DNA of 64,000 bases from Lysobacter enzymogenes (GCF_023617245.1 NZ_CP067396.1:4925001-4989000), one strand, 5' to 3'. Positions 47,226 to 56,131 are shown, numbered from the stretch's first letter. Numbers and translations: made by a program. Notes: a model not told the origin generated them from the letters alone.

Positions 47226-47855
47226 ATGAACCCACTGCGCCCGCTCGCCCTGCTGCCCCTCGCTGCCGCCTTATTGCTTGGCGGCTGTCTCCTCGGCCAC
47301 ACCGTACGGCCCGCGCCGCAGGCCGAACTCGCCGCCGAACGCGCCCGCGCCGGCGAGTTGCTCGAACGCCTGCGCCCGCTGTGCGGCCAGGCCTTCGCCG
47401 GCCGCATCGTCGCCGACACCCCGCGCAGCGCCGACGATCCCTTCATCGGCAAGACCCTGGTCATGCACGTGCGCGGCTGCGAGGACGACGCGATCCGGGT
47501 GCCGTTCCAGGTCGGCGAGGACCGCTCGCGCACCTGGGTGTTCCAGCGCCTGGCCAATGGCCTGAGCCTCAAGCACGACCATCGCCACCGCGACGGCAGC
47601 GAGGACGAGCTGACCATGTACGGCGGCGAGCTCAAGCCCGGCGGCGCGCCGGGCCGCTACGAATTCCCCGCCGACCCGCACAGCCGCGCGCTGTTCCGCC
47701 GGCTCGGCCGCGAAGTCTCGGTGCCGAACGTGTGGGCGGTGGAAATCGACGCGCAGCGCTTCGTCTACGAACTCGCACGCCCCGGCCGGCTGTTCCGGGT
47801 CGAGTTCGACCTGACCCGGCCGGTGCCCGCGCCCCCGCCGCCCTGGGGCGGCTGA
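47226..47855 (+). CDS. Hypothetical lipoprotein
   Basis: A 209-residue protein with a lipoprotein signal (MNPLRPLALLPLAAALLLGG then Cys21). The mature part has a conserved-looking Cys pair (LCGQAFAG, VRGCEDD) and a basic/acidic patch HDHRHRDGSEDELTMYGG, then PGRYEFPADPHSRALFRR and a Pro-rich tail. Such proteins are annotated as hypothetical in xanthomonads; I do not recognise a function. It is divergent from thiC and converges with the beta-lytic protease gene. The start follows the signal logic; no strong ribosome binding site is seen. Confidence 0.82.
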   Translation: MNPLRPLALLPLAAALLLGGCLLGHTVRPAPQAELAAERARAGELLERLRPLCGQAFAGRIVADTPRSADDPFIGKTLVMHVRGCEDDAIRVPFQVGEDRSRTWVFQRLANGLSLKHDHRHRDGSEDELTMYGGELKPGGAPGRYEFPADPHSRALFRRLGREVSVPNVWAVEIDAQRFVYELARPGRLFRVEFDLTRPVPAPPPPWGG

Positions 47856-47930
47856 GGCGCGGACCTGCCGCAGCGGCGCCGGCGCGAGCCGCCGCCGCCG
47901 CCGCGAACACGCGGACCTGCCGCGCGGGCC

Positions 47931-49064
47931 TCAGTTCGGACCCGGATTGGTGTAGTAGCCGTAGCAGTAGTTCTGCCCGCCCTTGGTCAGATAGAAACGG
48001 CTGCAGTTGGTGTCGTAGCTGCTGCCGGTGGCGGTGATCCGATAGCCGGACAGATACGTGCCGTTGAGGTGGTAGAAGCTGCCGTTCTGCTTCAGCGACC
48101 AATGCTCGTGCGGGCCGGTCGAGCTGCCGCCGTTGCACAGCGCCTGCGCCTGGGTGTTGGCCGGATTGGCGATGGCGGTGTTCATCGACACGTTGGCGCC
48201 GGTGTTGTACTGGATGTTCATCAGGTGGTAGTAGGTCGTCGACCAGCCGCCGCTATGCACGATTTCGGCGAAGCACGAAGAGTGGCGCTTGAACGAGCCC
48301 GCCGCCGACGCCGACACCCAGTTGCCGTTCTGGTTGCTGCCCCAGCCGCCGCCGCGCGACATGTCGAGCGACGACATCGGGTAATTGCCCGAGCCGGTGT
48401 TGGTGTGCGCACCGCCGACATGCCAGCTGGCGCCGCGCGGGAACGGGAACTGCAACAGGCCGTTGGGCGACAGCGGTTGCACGTCCGGACCGGCCTTGGC
48501 GAAGCGGTCCGACGGCGCCTTGGCCTGGCGCGCCTCGTTGAACAAACGGCCGTAAACCAGCTGGAATTCGCCGTCGCCGCGCAACGCCGCGGCCGGCTCG
48601 TTGTCGCCGGAGCGCTCGAACAGCGCCTGCAGCGGATTGGCGCGGGCCAGCGTCACCGGGCCCTTGGCGCCGTCGGGATCGCGCTCGTACAGCGACTCGC
48701 GCAGCGCCAGCGCCACTTCGCGCGTCTGCGCGCCGAAGCCGTCGGCGCGGGCGAGCTTGCCGAACGGACGCGCCGGCGCGCGCTTGGCGCTGACCGCGCC
48801 GCTCTGCTGCTCCATCAGCGCGATCAGCACCTTCGGGCTGATGCCGCTGTAGCCGGCCCAGTGCGAGATCTCCTCCGAATGCTTGCGCAGGTGCGGCGCG
48901 CGCTTGGCCAGGTAGGCGTCGATGTCGAAGTCGAACATCTCGTCGTAGGAATACACCAGGTCCTCGCCCTGCAGGCCCTGGCCCTGCGCATTGGCGGTAC
49001 CGCCGATCGCCGCCAGCGCGCAGCACAGCGCCAGCCCCAGTCCCGCCGTGGAAATCGTCTTCAT
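47931..49064 (-). CDS. Beta-lytic metalloendopeptidase (M23) preproenzyme
   Basis: A 377-residue secreted M23 zinc protease that cuts bacterial cell-wall peptides; the mature enzyme kills Gram-positives. A signal peptide (to about 26) and propeptide (to about 198) precede the mature part, which begins SPNGLLQFPFPRG. It matches beta-lytic protease of Lysobacter/Achromobacter as I remember it almost throughout, including GGAHTNTGSGNYPMSSLDMS (His and Asp zinc ligands), NQNGNWVSASAAGSFKRHSS and the HxH motif STGPHEHWS. The last Cys pair (CSRFYLT...YCYGYY) forms a disulphide in the known enzyme. This gene is the best indicator of genus. Export would be by type II secretion. Confidence 0.96.
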   Translation of the reverse strand: MKTISTAGLGLALCCALAAIGGTANAQGQGLQGEDLVYSYDEMFDFDIDAYLAKRAPHLRKHSEEISHWAGYSGISPKVLIALMEQQSGAVSAKRAPARPFGKLARADGFGAQTREVALALRESLYERDPDGAKGPVTLARANPLQALFERSGDNEPAAALRGDGEFQLVYGRLFNEARQAKAPSDRFAKAGPDVQPLSPNGLLQFPFPRGASWHVGGAHTNTGSGNYPMSSLDMSRGGGWGSNQNGNWVSASAAGSFKRHSSCFAEIVHSGGWSTTYYHLMNIQYNTGANVSMNTAIANPANTQAQALCNGGSSTGPHEHWSLKQNGSFYHLNGTYLSGYRITATGSSYDTNCSRFYLTKGGQNYCYGYYTNPGPN

Positions 49065-49525
49065 GTTCTTCTCCCGAGAAAGACGTCGAAGCGTGCAATG
49101 GACGGCGCGGCGGCCGCGCGGGCCGAACCGGGCGACGGCCGATGCGCGCGCCAGTGCGCACGACCGTTCGTCGCCAGCGGAACGCCCGCGACGGCAGTCC
49201 GTAAAATCGCGGGCGGCCGGACTGTGACCGCAGCGGTCGGCGCTGTCGTGCGACGCAGTTCAAATCGGCGCCGCACATGCGCCGGCGCACGGCCATTCCT
49301 CAATGCGCTTCACACCCGATGCGCGAGCGCGTCGCCAAAGCGGCCATGGCGCGGCGCCGCGAGCATGAACGCAATCGGGCGCGGCGCACACAATGCGCAC
49401 GCGCGCTGCAGACAATGCTGCGATGCCGCGTGGGCGAGCGCGGCGCTGGCTGCGCGCGCCGCATCGGCGACGCGCGCCCCGCGCATCTGCGACACTGGCG
49501 TCTTGCACGCCAAGGAGAGCCGCGC
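49065..49525. other. Divergent intergenic region
   Basis: Between the beta-lytic protease and PEBP starts, 461 bp. A GGAGAAG-type site for the protease lies next to 49064 on the minus strand and AAGGAGAG for the PEBP gene at 49511-49518. No other structure was recognised. Confidence 0.5.
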
Positions 49526-50194
49526 ATGCCCGCTTTCGCTTCGTCCGCTGTTGCTTCGTCCGCCTCTGATTCGTCCATATCTGACTCGTCCGCGCTTGAT
49601 TCGTCCGCTTCCGGTTCCCCGACCGTGCGTCGTTCTTCCGCGTCCCTTGCCCGCATCGTCCGCCGCGCCGCGCCGTTGCTGCTCGCGGCCGGCCTGCCGC
49701 TGAGCGCGCTCGCCCAGGCGCAGGGCCTGGAGCTGCGCAGCGCCGACCTGCGCGAAGGCGAGACCATCGCCGCCGCGCACGTGTCGATCGCCTGCGGCGG
49801 CGGCAATCAAGCGCCGGCGCTGGAGTGGAAGAACGTTCCCGAAGGCACCCGCAGCTTCGCCATCACCGTGTTCGATCCCGATGCGCCGACCCGCGGCGGC
49901 TGGTGGCACTGGGCGGTGGTCAACCTGCCGGTCGCGACGACTTCGCTCGAACGCGGCGCCGCCCCGCCCAAGCCCGCGTTGCAACTGCGCAACGATTTCG
50001 CCAAGACCGGCTACAGCGGCCCCTGCCCGCCGCCGGGCAAGCCGCACCGCTACGAATTCACCGTGTGGGCGCTCAAGAGCGAGGCGCTGCGGCTCGACGC
50101 CAAGGCGCCGGCGGCGATCGCCGGCGCCATGGCCCGCGCCGACGCGCTCGGCCACGCCACGATCACGGTGCAGTACGGCCAGGCCAAAAAGTGA
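49526..50194 (+). CDS. PEBP (YbhB/YbcL) family protein
   Basis: A 222-residue exported phosphatidylethanolamine-binding-protein family member. The PEBP core shows CGGGNQAPALEWKNVPEGTR, AITVFDPDAPTRGGWWHWAV, YSGPCPPPGKPHRYEFTVWA. Two starts are possible: ATG at 49526 with a good AAGGAGA site, giving a Ser/Ala-rich N-terminus made of a 5-residue repeat before the hydrophobic signal; or GTG at 49625, giving an ordinary signal (RRSSASLARIVRRAAPLLLA). I list the ATG. Function in bacteria is undefined. It stands alone upstream of the thr leader. Confidence 0.87.
   Translation: MPAFASSAVASSASDSSISDSSALDSSASGSPTVRRSSASLARIVRRAAPLLLAAGLPLSALAQAQGLELRSADLREGETIAAAHVSIACGGGNQAPALEWKNVPEGTRSFAITVFDPDAPTRGGWWHWAVVNLPVATTSLERGAAPPKPALQLRNDFAKTGYSGPCPPPGKPHRYEFTVWALKSEALRLDAKAPAAIAGAMARADALGHATITVQYGQAKK
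49538..49612 (+). repeat. 15-bp tandem repeat at the N-terminus of the PEBP gene
   Basis: Five 15-bp units encode ASSAV, ASSAS, DSSIS, DSSAL and DSSAS. The core TTCGTCCG recurs in each. The array is in frame and lies between the ATG and an alternative GTG start. Confidence 0.8.
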
Positions 50195-50374
50195 ATCGAG
50201 CGAATGCGGCGACGCCGCGGCGCAGCGGGCATCGCCGGGATCGGTAACCGCCGAAACCATCGGCCCTGGCCGTTCGGACAGGGCCGGCCGCCGCCGCGCG
50301 AGCGCGCGCCGACCCGCGCGGACAGGGGAGTCCAGCGCGGCGCACAGTTTGCCGATGAAATTTTTTCGGCCCTC

Positions 50375-50404
50375 TTGACGCGCTGCACAACGGCACGGTA
50401 TTGC
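50375..50404 (+). promoter_or_regulatory. Threonine operon promoter
   Basis: TTGACG (50375-50380) and TATTGC (50399-50404) with an 18-bp spacer, a good sigma-70 pair. Transcription would start near 50411, directly at the ATG of the leader peptide at 50412, implying a leaderless leader mRNA. Confidence 0.65.
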
Positions 50405-50411
50405 TAAGCCC

Positions 50412-50549
50412 ATGCACGCCGCCCTCGCCCTCGTCCGCTCCGTCTCGACCCTGCCGCACGGCCGGGTAGGCGCCGTCGCGGCGATGTCGATTACCACTAC
50501 CGGTACCGGTACCACCCGCCAACGGGTGCGGACGGGCGTGTCCAGCTGA
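50412..50549 (+). CDS. Threonine operon leader peptide
   Basis: A 45-residue leader ending in a run of Thr codons: MSITTTGTGTTRQRV is the Thr-rich part, with six ACC/ACT codons in nine positions. The Thr-rich part alone could start at an internal ATG (50484) to give 21 residues, the size of E. coli ThrL. The longer form fits the promoter better, since the transcript would begin at its ATG. Neither ATG has a Shine-Dalgarno sequence. It sits 86 bp before thrA and controls the attenuator described next. Confidence 0.85.
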   Translation: MHAALALVRSVSTLPHGRVGAVAAMSITTTGTGTTRQRVRTGVSS

Positions 50550-50585
50550 ACCACCACGCCGCTCCGCACCCGATCCCGGGTGCGG
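50524..50585 (+). promoter_or_regulatory. Threonine attenuator: three mutually exclusive segments
   Basis: Segment 1 GGGTGCGG (50524-50531) and segment 3 GGGTGCGG (50578-50585) are identical, and segment 2 CCGCACCC (50564-50571) can pair with either. The leader stop codon (50547-50549) lies just past segment 1. Ribosome stalling at Thr codons (50493-50516) would leave segment 1 free to pair with 2; normal reading would cover segment 1 and let 2 pair with 3. The 2:3 hairpin has no T run, so termination may be rho-dependent or the hairpin may act on translation. Confidence 0.75.
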
Positions 50586-50635
50586 GCTGCCGGCCCCACT
50601 CGAACGGACCGCGGAGCTCCACCAGGAGCCTTGCC

Positions 50636-53227
50636 ATGTCGTCCGCCCCACCTCAAGCCGCGTCGGTCCACCACGCCTCGGACACCCAGCCCGATGCGGC
50701 CGCGGCCGATGACCACCTTGCCGCCGACGCCGCGGCCAAGGCCGCCGCCTACGCCGAGGCGACCCTGTCGCCGGCGCGCCACGCGCACAAGTTCGGCGGC
50801 AGCAGCCTCGCCGATCCCGACCGCTACCGCGTCGCCGTAGGCCTGCTCGACGACGGCGCGCGCGAACGCGTCGCCGTGGTCTCGGCCATGCAGGGCGTCA
50901 CCGACGCGCTGCTGGCGCTGGTCGCCGCGGTCCGCGACGGCCAGGACTGGGCGCCGGCGTGGAGCGCGCTGCGCAAGCGCCATCTCGACACCGCGCTGTC
51001 GCTGGACCCGCACCGCCGCCACGGCACCATCGAAGCGCTGGAAGGCGAATTCGAGCGTCTGCGCGACACCCTCGAAGGCCTGCGCCGCGACGACGACGAA
51101 ACGCTCGCCGCGGCGCTGCCGGGCCTCGGCGAGGTGTGGTCCTCGTACCTGATCCACGCCGCGCTCGGCGGCGCGCCGGCCGGCTGGGCGCGGCTCGACG
51201 CGCGCGAAGTGCTGGTGGTGCATCCGGGCGAGATGGGCGTGGCGGTGGACTGGACGCGCAGCCGCGAGAACCTGGGCGAATGGCGAAAACGCAACGACGC
51301 CGCCAACGTCGTGGTCACCGGCTTCGTCGCCCGCGACCCGCACGGCCGCGACACCACCCTGGGCCGCAACGGCAGCGACTACTCCGCTGCGATCTTCGCC
51401 AACCTGTTCGACGCCGACGCGCTGACCATCTGGACCGACGTCGACGGCGTGCTCTCGGCCGATCCGCGGCTGGTGCCCGACGCGGTCTGCCTGCCCTCGA
51501 TGTCGTACGCCGAAGCCTGCGAACTGGCGTATTTCGGCGCCAAGGTGCTGCACCCGCAGACCATGGCGCCGGTGCAGCAGCGCGGCATTCCGCTGCGCAT
51601 CCGCAACACCCGCAACCCGCAGGCGCCCGGCACCCTGATCAGCCTGCGCCCGCAGCCCGGCGCCGCGCCGGTCAAGGGCCTCAGCCTGGTCCACGACCTG
51701 GCGGTGCTGGAACTGGTCGGCAACGGCATGGTCGGCGTGCCCGGCGCGGCCGAGCGCCTGTTCGGCGCGCTGCGCGCGGCCGGGGTGTCGGTCACGATGA
51801 TCTCGCAGGGTTCGTCCGAACATTCGATCTGTTGCGTGGTGCGCGCCGACCAGGCCCAGCGCGGACGCAACGCGATCGTCGCCGCGTTCGCCGAGGCCAT
51901 GGCCGACGGCCAGGCCCAGCACGTATTGGTGACGCCGGACATCTGCGTGCTGGCCGCGGTCGGCGACGGCATGGTCGGCCTGCCCGGCGTCGCCGCGCAG
52001 TTGTTCGACGGACTGGCCAAGGCGCGGGTCAACCTGCGCGCGATCGCCCAGGGCGCGGGCGAGCGCAACATCTCGGTGGCGATCGCCGCGCGCGACGCGA
52101 CCCGCGCTTTGCGCGCCGCGCATTCGGCGTTCTGGCTGTCGCCGCAGTGCATTTCGGTCGGCGTGATCGGCCCGGGCAAGGTCGGCCGCGCCCTGCTCGC
52201 GCAGCTGTCCGCCGCGCAGCCGCGCTTCCAGCGCGAGGCGCGCCCGCAGTTCCGCCTGGACCTGCGCCTGCGCGCGCTGGCCGACAGCCGGCGCATGCGC
52301 CTGGCGCCGCGCGCGCTGGAGTTCGAGGACGCGCAGGCGCTGGAGCACGAATCCGAGCCGCTGGATCTCGACCGCTTCGCCGCGCACGTACGCGCCGAGC
52401 ACATCCCGCACGCGCTGATCGTCGATTGCAGCGGCTCCGACGCGGTCGCCGCGCGCTATCCCGACTGGCTCGCCGCCGGCATCCACGTGGTCACCCCGAG
52501 CAAGCACGCCGGCGCCGGCCCGCTGGCGCGTTACGACGCCATCCGCGAGGCCGCGCGCCACGGCGGCCAGTTCCGCTACGAAGCCACGGTCGGCGCCGGC
52601 CTGCCGGTGATCCAGACCCTGCGCTCGCTGCTCGACACCGGCGACGAACTGACCGAGGTCGAAGGCATCCTGTCGGGCACCCTGGCGTGGCTGTTCAACC
52701 GCTACGACGGCCGCACCCCGTTCTCGGCGCTGGTGCGCGAGGCGCACGAACTGGGCTACACCGAGCCCGATCCGCGCGACGACCTGTCCGGCACCGACGT
52801 GGCGCGCAAGCTCGTGATCCTGGCGCGCGAAGCCGGGCGGCCGCTGTCGCTCGATCAGATCGAAGTCGAGAGCCTGGTGCCGGAGCAGTTGCGCGCGGTG
52901 TCGAAGGAGGAATTCTTCGCCCGCCTCGACGAACTCGACGCGCCGCTGCAGCAACGCTTCGACGCCGCGCGCGCGGCCGGCCTGAGCCTGCGCTACCTCG
53001 CCCGCCTCGACCGCGACGGTCGCGCCAGCGTCGGCGTGGTCACCCCGCAGCCGGGCCACGCCGCGCTGCACGGCGCGCTGACCGACAACCTGATCCAGTT
53101 CCGCACCCGTCGCTACGCCGACAACCCGCTGGTGGTGCAAGGCCCAGGCGCGGGCCCGGACGTTACCGCCGCGGGCGTGTTCGGCGATATGTTGACCATC
53201 GCCCAGACCCTCGGAGCCCGCGCATGA
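50636..53227 (+). CDS. thrA: Bifunctional aspartate kinase / homoserine dehydrogenase ThrA
   Basis: Catalyses the first and third steps of threonine synthesis: aspartate phosphorylation and homoserine formation. The 863-residue protein has an aspartokinase half (KFGGSSLADPDRYRVAVGLL near 51, NGSDYSAAIFANLFDADALT, WTDVDGVLSADPR), two ACT regions (about 340-490, with VSVTMISQGSSEHSICCVV) where threonine inhibition usually occurs, and a homoserine dehydrogenase half from about 505 (ISVGVIGPGKVGRALLAQL, VDCSGSDAVAARY, LTEVEGILSGTLAWLFNRYD). The N-terminal 45 residues are an Ala-rich extension. A GGAG site precedes the ATG. ThrB overlaps the stop. Confidence 0.97.
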   Translation: MSSAPPQAASVHHASDTQPDAAAADDHLAADAAAKAAAYAEATLSPARHAHKFGGSSLADPDRYRVAVGLLDDGARERVAVVSAMQGVTDALLALVAAVRDGQDWAPAWSALRKRHLDTALSLDPHRRHGTIEALEGEFERLRDTLEGLRRDDDETLAAALPGLGEVWSSYLIHAALGGAPAGWARLDAREVLVVHPGEMGVAVDWTRSRENLGEWRKRNDAANVVVTGFVARDPHGRDTTLGRNGSDYSAAIFANLFDADALTIWTDVDGVLSADPRLVPDAVCLPSMSYAEACELAYFGAKVLHPQTMAPVQQRGIPLRIRNTRNPQAPGTLISLRPQPGAAPVKGLSLVHDLAVLELVGNGMVGVPGAAERLFGALRAAGVSVTMISQGSSEHSICCVVRADQAQRGRNAIVAAFAEAMADGQAQHVLVTPDICVLAAVGDGMVGLPGVAAQLFDGLAKARVNLRAIAQGAGERNISVAIAARDATRALRAAHSAFWLSPQCISVGVIGPGKVGRALLAQLSAAQPRFQREARPQFRLDLRLRALADSRRMRLAPRALEFEDAQALEHESEPLDLDRFAAHVRAEHIPHALIVDCSGSDAVAARYPDWLAAGIHVVTPSKHAGAGPLARYDAIREAARHGGQFRYEATVGAGLPVIQTLRSLLDTGDELTEVEGILSGTLAWLFNRYDGRTPFSALVREAHELGYTEPDPRDDLSGTDVARKLVILAREAGRPLSLDQIEVESLVPEQLRAVSKEEFFARLDELDAPLQQRFDAARAAGLSLRYLARLDRDGRASVGVVTPQPGHAALHGALTDNLIQFRTRRYADNPLVVQGPGAGPDVTAAGVFGDMLTIAQTLGARA

Positions 53228-54213
53228 GCGCTGCCCTTCCCTCCGCCGACGAGGCCGACGCGATGCCCGCGCAGCACGCTCCGCCACAGCAGGCGCGCGC
53301 GTTCGCGCCCGGCAGCGTCGGCAACATCGGCGTGGGCTTCGACGTGCTCGGCCATTCCATCGACGGCGTGCGCGACGTCGCCACGGTGCGGCGCATCGAC
53401 GAGCCCAGCGTGCGCATCCGCGCGATCCGCGGCGCGGTGCCCGGCGCGGACGCGCTGCCACTGGAAGCCGCGCGCAACACCGCCGGGCAGGCGCTGATTT
53501 CGCTGCGGGAAAAACTCGGCCTCGCCCACGGTTTCGAACTGGAACTGGACAAGGGCATTCCGCTCGGCTCCGGCCTCGGCGGCTCGGCGGCATCGTGCGT
53601 CGCCGCCCTGGTCGCGGCCAACGCGGTGCTGGCCAAGCCGTTGCCGCGCGAGGCGCTGTACGAGTTCGCGCTGGACGGCGAATCGGTGTCCAGCGGCAGC
53701 CGCCACGGCGACAACGTCGCGCCGATGCTGCTCGGCGGCGTGGTCATGGCGACCGCGACCCGGATGATTCCGCTGGCGGCGCCGGACTGGCTGTACGCGG
53801 TGGTGGTGCACCCCGACCAGGTGCTGGAAACCCGGCGCGCGCGCGCGGTGCTGGCCGAGCCGTATCCGCTGGCGCAGGTGGTCAAGCAGAGCGCGCACCT
53901 GGCGCTGTTCCTGACCGGCCTGCAACGCGGCGACGCCGGCCTGCTGCGCGAAGGGCTGGTCGACCTGCTGGTGGAACCGCGGCGCGCGCCGCTGATTCCC
54001 GGCTTCGCCGAAGTCAAGGCGGCCGCGCTCGACCACGCCGCGCTCGGCGCCAGCATTTCCGGCGCCGGGCCGAGCTGCTTCGCCTGGTTCGCTTCGCGCG
54101 CCGACGCGGCCGCCGCGGCGATCGCGATGCGCCAGGCCTTCGCCCAAGCCGGATTCGATTCGCGCGCCTATGTCACGCCGGTGGCCGGGCCGCGCGCGGA
54201 GGTGCTCGACTGA
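53224..54213 (+). CDS. thrB: Homoserine kinase ThrB
   Basis: GHMP kinase making O-phosphohomoserine. The 329-residue protein has the ATP-loop GIPLGSGLGGSAASCVAAL near residue 102, the N-terminal FAPGSVGNIGVGFDVLGH and a C-terminal GASISGAGPSCFAW glycine-rich motif. The ATG overlaps the thrA stop (ATGA), showing translational coupling. An N-terminal extension of about 25 residues (Ala/Pro-rich) precedes the domain. Length is slightly above average for the family. Middle gene of thrABC. Confidence 0.96.
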   Translation: MSAALPSADEADAMPAQHAPPQQARAFAPGSVGNIGVGFDVLGHSIDGVRDVATVRRIDEPSVRIRAIRGAVPGADALPLEAARNTAGQALISLREKLGLAHGFELELDKGIPLGSGLGGSAASCVAALVAANAVLAKPLPREALYEFALDGESVSSGSRHGDNVAPMLLGGVVMATATRMIPLAAPDWLYAVVVHPDQVLETRRARAVLAEPYPLAQVVKQSAHLALFLTGLQRGDAGLLREGLVDLLVEPRRAPLIPGFAEVKAAALDHAALGASISGAGPSCFAWFASRADAAAAAIAMRQAFAQAGFDSRAYVTPVAGPRAEVLD

Positions 54214-54316
54214 GCCGGCGCCGCCGCGCCGCAACGCTCCGCCCTCGTCCCCTGCCCTGCGCCGGCCCCGCGTTCGCGAACGCGACGACGGCGCGGCGCC
54301 TTCAACCGGATTGCGC

Positions 54317-55624
54317 ATGAACTTCCTCAGCACCCGCGGCCAGACCGCGCCCACCGCCCTCGACGCCGCGCTCGCCGCGGGCCTGGCGCCGGACGGCGGC
54401 CTCTACGTTCCCGAAACCATCCCGACCCTCGACCGGCCGCTGCCGGCGCGAGCCCTGCACGAAACCGCGCACGCCGTGCTCGCGCCTTATTTCGTGGATT
54501 CCGCGCTGCGCGACCGGCTCGGCGCGATCTGCGCGCAGGCGTTCTCGTTCGACGCGCCGCTGCGGCCGCTGGCCCAGCCCGACAGCTGGCTGCTGGAGCT
54601 GTTCCACGGCCCCACCGCCGCGTTCAAGGACTACGCCGCGCGCTTCCTCGGCGGCGCGCTGTCGGCGCTGCGCACGCCCGACGCGCCCGACACCACCATC
54701 GTGGTCGCCACCTCCGGCGACACCGGCGCCGCGGTCGCCGCGGCGTTCCATCGCCGGCCCGGCTTCCGCGTGCTGATCCTGTACCCCGACGGCCGGGTCT
54801 CGCCGCGCCAGGCCCACGGCCTGGGCTGCTGGGGCGACAACGTCCAGGCGCTGCGCGTGGACGGCGACTTCGACGCCTGCCAGCGCCTGGCCAAGCAAGC
54901 GCTCAGCGACGAAGCCCTGCGCGCGCAACTGCCGCTGAGCTCGGCGAACAGCATCAGCCTGGGCCGGCTGCTGCCGCAGGCGGCGTACTACGCCCACACC
55001 GCCGCGCGCTACTACGCCGACCACGGCGAGCCGCTGAACTTCATCGTCCCCACCGGCAACCTCGGCAACGCCTGCGCCGCGCTGGTGGCCAAGCGCATGG
55101 GCGCGCCGGTCGGCGAACTGCGCCTGTCGACCAACGCCAACGACACCCTGCCGCGCTACTTCGCCGGCGCCGACTATTCCGCCCAGCCGACCCGCGCGAC
55201 CCTGGCCAACGCCATGGACGTGGGCGCGCCGAGCAACTTCGAACGCCTGCGCCACTGGCACCGCGACGACGCCGAACTGCGCGCGGCGATCCATGCCGAC
55301 GGCGTGGACGACGCCACCATCGAACAGACCATCCGCGCCGCGCCGCAGCGCCATGGCGTCGTCCCCTGCCCGCACACCGCGACCGGCCTGCGCGTGCTGG
55401 AGACCCTGCGCGCGCAAGGCGACGAACGGCCGTGGGCGGTGGTCGCGACGGCGCATCCGTCCAAGTTCGACAGCATCGTCGAGCCGCTGGTCGGGCACGC
55501 GGTGCCGCCGCCGCCGGCGCTGGCCGAATCGCTGGCGCGGCCGGCCTCGGCCGAGCCGATGGCGGCGGACTATGCGGCGTTGCGCGAGCGCTTGCTGGCC
55601 GGGGCCACGGTCGCCGCACTCTAA
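54317..55624 (+). CDS. thrC: Threonine synthase ThrC
   Basis: PLP enzyme converting O-phosphohomoserine to threonine, the last step. The 435-residue protein is the standard enterobacterial-type: MNFLSTRGQTAPTALDAALA at the start, PLP lysine in LFHGPTAAFKDYAARFLG near residue 103, ATSGDTGAAVAAAF, FIVPTGNLGNACAALVAKRM and STNANDTLPRYF. A 103-bp gap separates it from thrB, still likely one operon. No terminator was seen before the ilv leader. Confidence 0.96.
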   Translation: MNFLSTRGQTAPTALDAALAAGLAPDGGLYVPETIPTLDRPLPARALHETAHAVLAPYFVDSALRDRLGAICAQAFSFDAPLRPLAQPDSWLLELFHGPTAAFKDYAARFLGGALSALRTPDAPDTTIVVATSGDTGAAVAAAFHRRPGFRVLILYPDGRVSPRQAHGLGCWGDNVQALRVDGDFDACQRLAKQALSDEALRAQLPLSSANSISLGRLLPQAAYYAHTAARYYADHGEPLNFIVPTGNLGNACAALVAKRMGAPVGELRLSTNANDTLPRYFAGADYSAQPTRATLANAMDVGAPSNFERLRHWHRDDAELRAAIHADGVDDATIEQTIRAAPQRHGVVPCPHTATGLRVLETLRAQGDERPWAVVATAHPSKFDSIVEPLVGHAVPPPPALAESLARPASAEPMAADYAALRERLLAGATVAAL

Positions 55625-55768
55625 GGAACGCGCGTTCTATCGTCGCCGCCATGCCGGCGATCGGGACTCGCATGAACGCGGCCCAGCCCTTCGCCGACAG
55701 GGGCCGGGCCTGCGGCAAGCCCGGCCTGTGACGGTTTAAGCGGCTCGCGATGATTGCCGCGGAAACTA

Positions 55769-55804
55769 TTGACAAGCCCCAAACGGCCATGTTCTTCTCG
55801 ACCC
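55769..55804 (+). promoter_or_regulatory. Branched-chain operon promoter candidate
   Basis: A perfect TTGACA -35 box (55769-55774) is followed at about 16-17 bp by a weak TTCTTC/GTTCTT -10 region. Transcription would begin near 55804, adjacent to the leader-peptide ATG at 55805. Confidence 0.55.
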
Positions 55805-55984
55805 ATGACGCAGCGCAGCAACCACCGCCAGACGACTTCGAAGGCCATCGCGGCCTCGGTCGAGTCCGCGCGCGCCGCGCAGCTCCGCAACACCCTGCTC
55901 AAGGCCGCTCCGGCCATCGCCAGCATTATTCTTGCGCTCGTACTTATTACCTCGCTTACCAGCGCGGGAGTCGGGTTCGTGTAG
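55805..55984 (+). CDS. Branched-chain (ilv) operon leader peptide
   Basis: A 59-residue leader peptide. The N-terminal half is ordinary (MTQRSNHRQTTSKAIAASVE), but the C-terminal half holds a dense run of Ile, Leu and Val codons: IASIILALVLITSLTSAGV. The clustering of these amino acids just before a terminator is the signature of ilv attenuation. It is almost twice as long as E. coli IlvL. No Shine-Dalgarno sequence is seen and the predicted transcript start is at the ATG. Confidence 0.85.
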   Translation: MTQRSNHRQTTSKAIAASVESARAAQLRNTLLKAAPAIASIILALVLITSLTSAGVGFV

Positions 55985-56019
55985 CAAAACCACACAACCC
56001 AAGGTCGAAGAACCTCGAA

Positions 56020-56048
56020 CCCCGCGCCCGAAAAGGCGCGGGGTTTTT
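56020..56048 (+). terminator. ilv attenuator (rho-independent terminator)
   Basis: Stem CCCCGCGCC / GGCGCGGGG with an intervening CGAAAA loop and a five-T run, 36 bp after the leader stop. Competing pairing by the upstream AAGGTCGAAGAACCTCG segment (about 56000-56018) with itself or the terminator arm can form an antiterminator. Positioned to regulate ilvD and the genes behind it. Confidence 0.85.
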
Positions 56049-56131
56049 CGTTATGCGGCCCTGGGTTCCTTGCAATACCGCACGCGGACGTGCGGACACG
56101 GCGACGGATTCGCCCCCAAGGAACGCCGTTC

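Noticed and set aside
50560..50600. Standard rho-independent terminator in the thr leader
   Set aside because: The 50564-50585 hairpin has no T run, so I list it as part of a competing-segment attenuator rather than as a terminator.
49310..53593. A very long minus-strand open frame opposite thrA and the PEBP gene
   Set aside because: It is the antisense shadow of real genes in GC-rich DNA; composition is Arg/Ala/Gln-rich with no motif.
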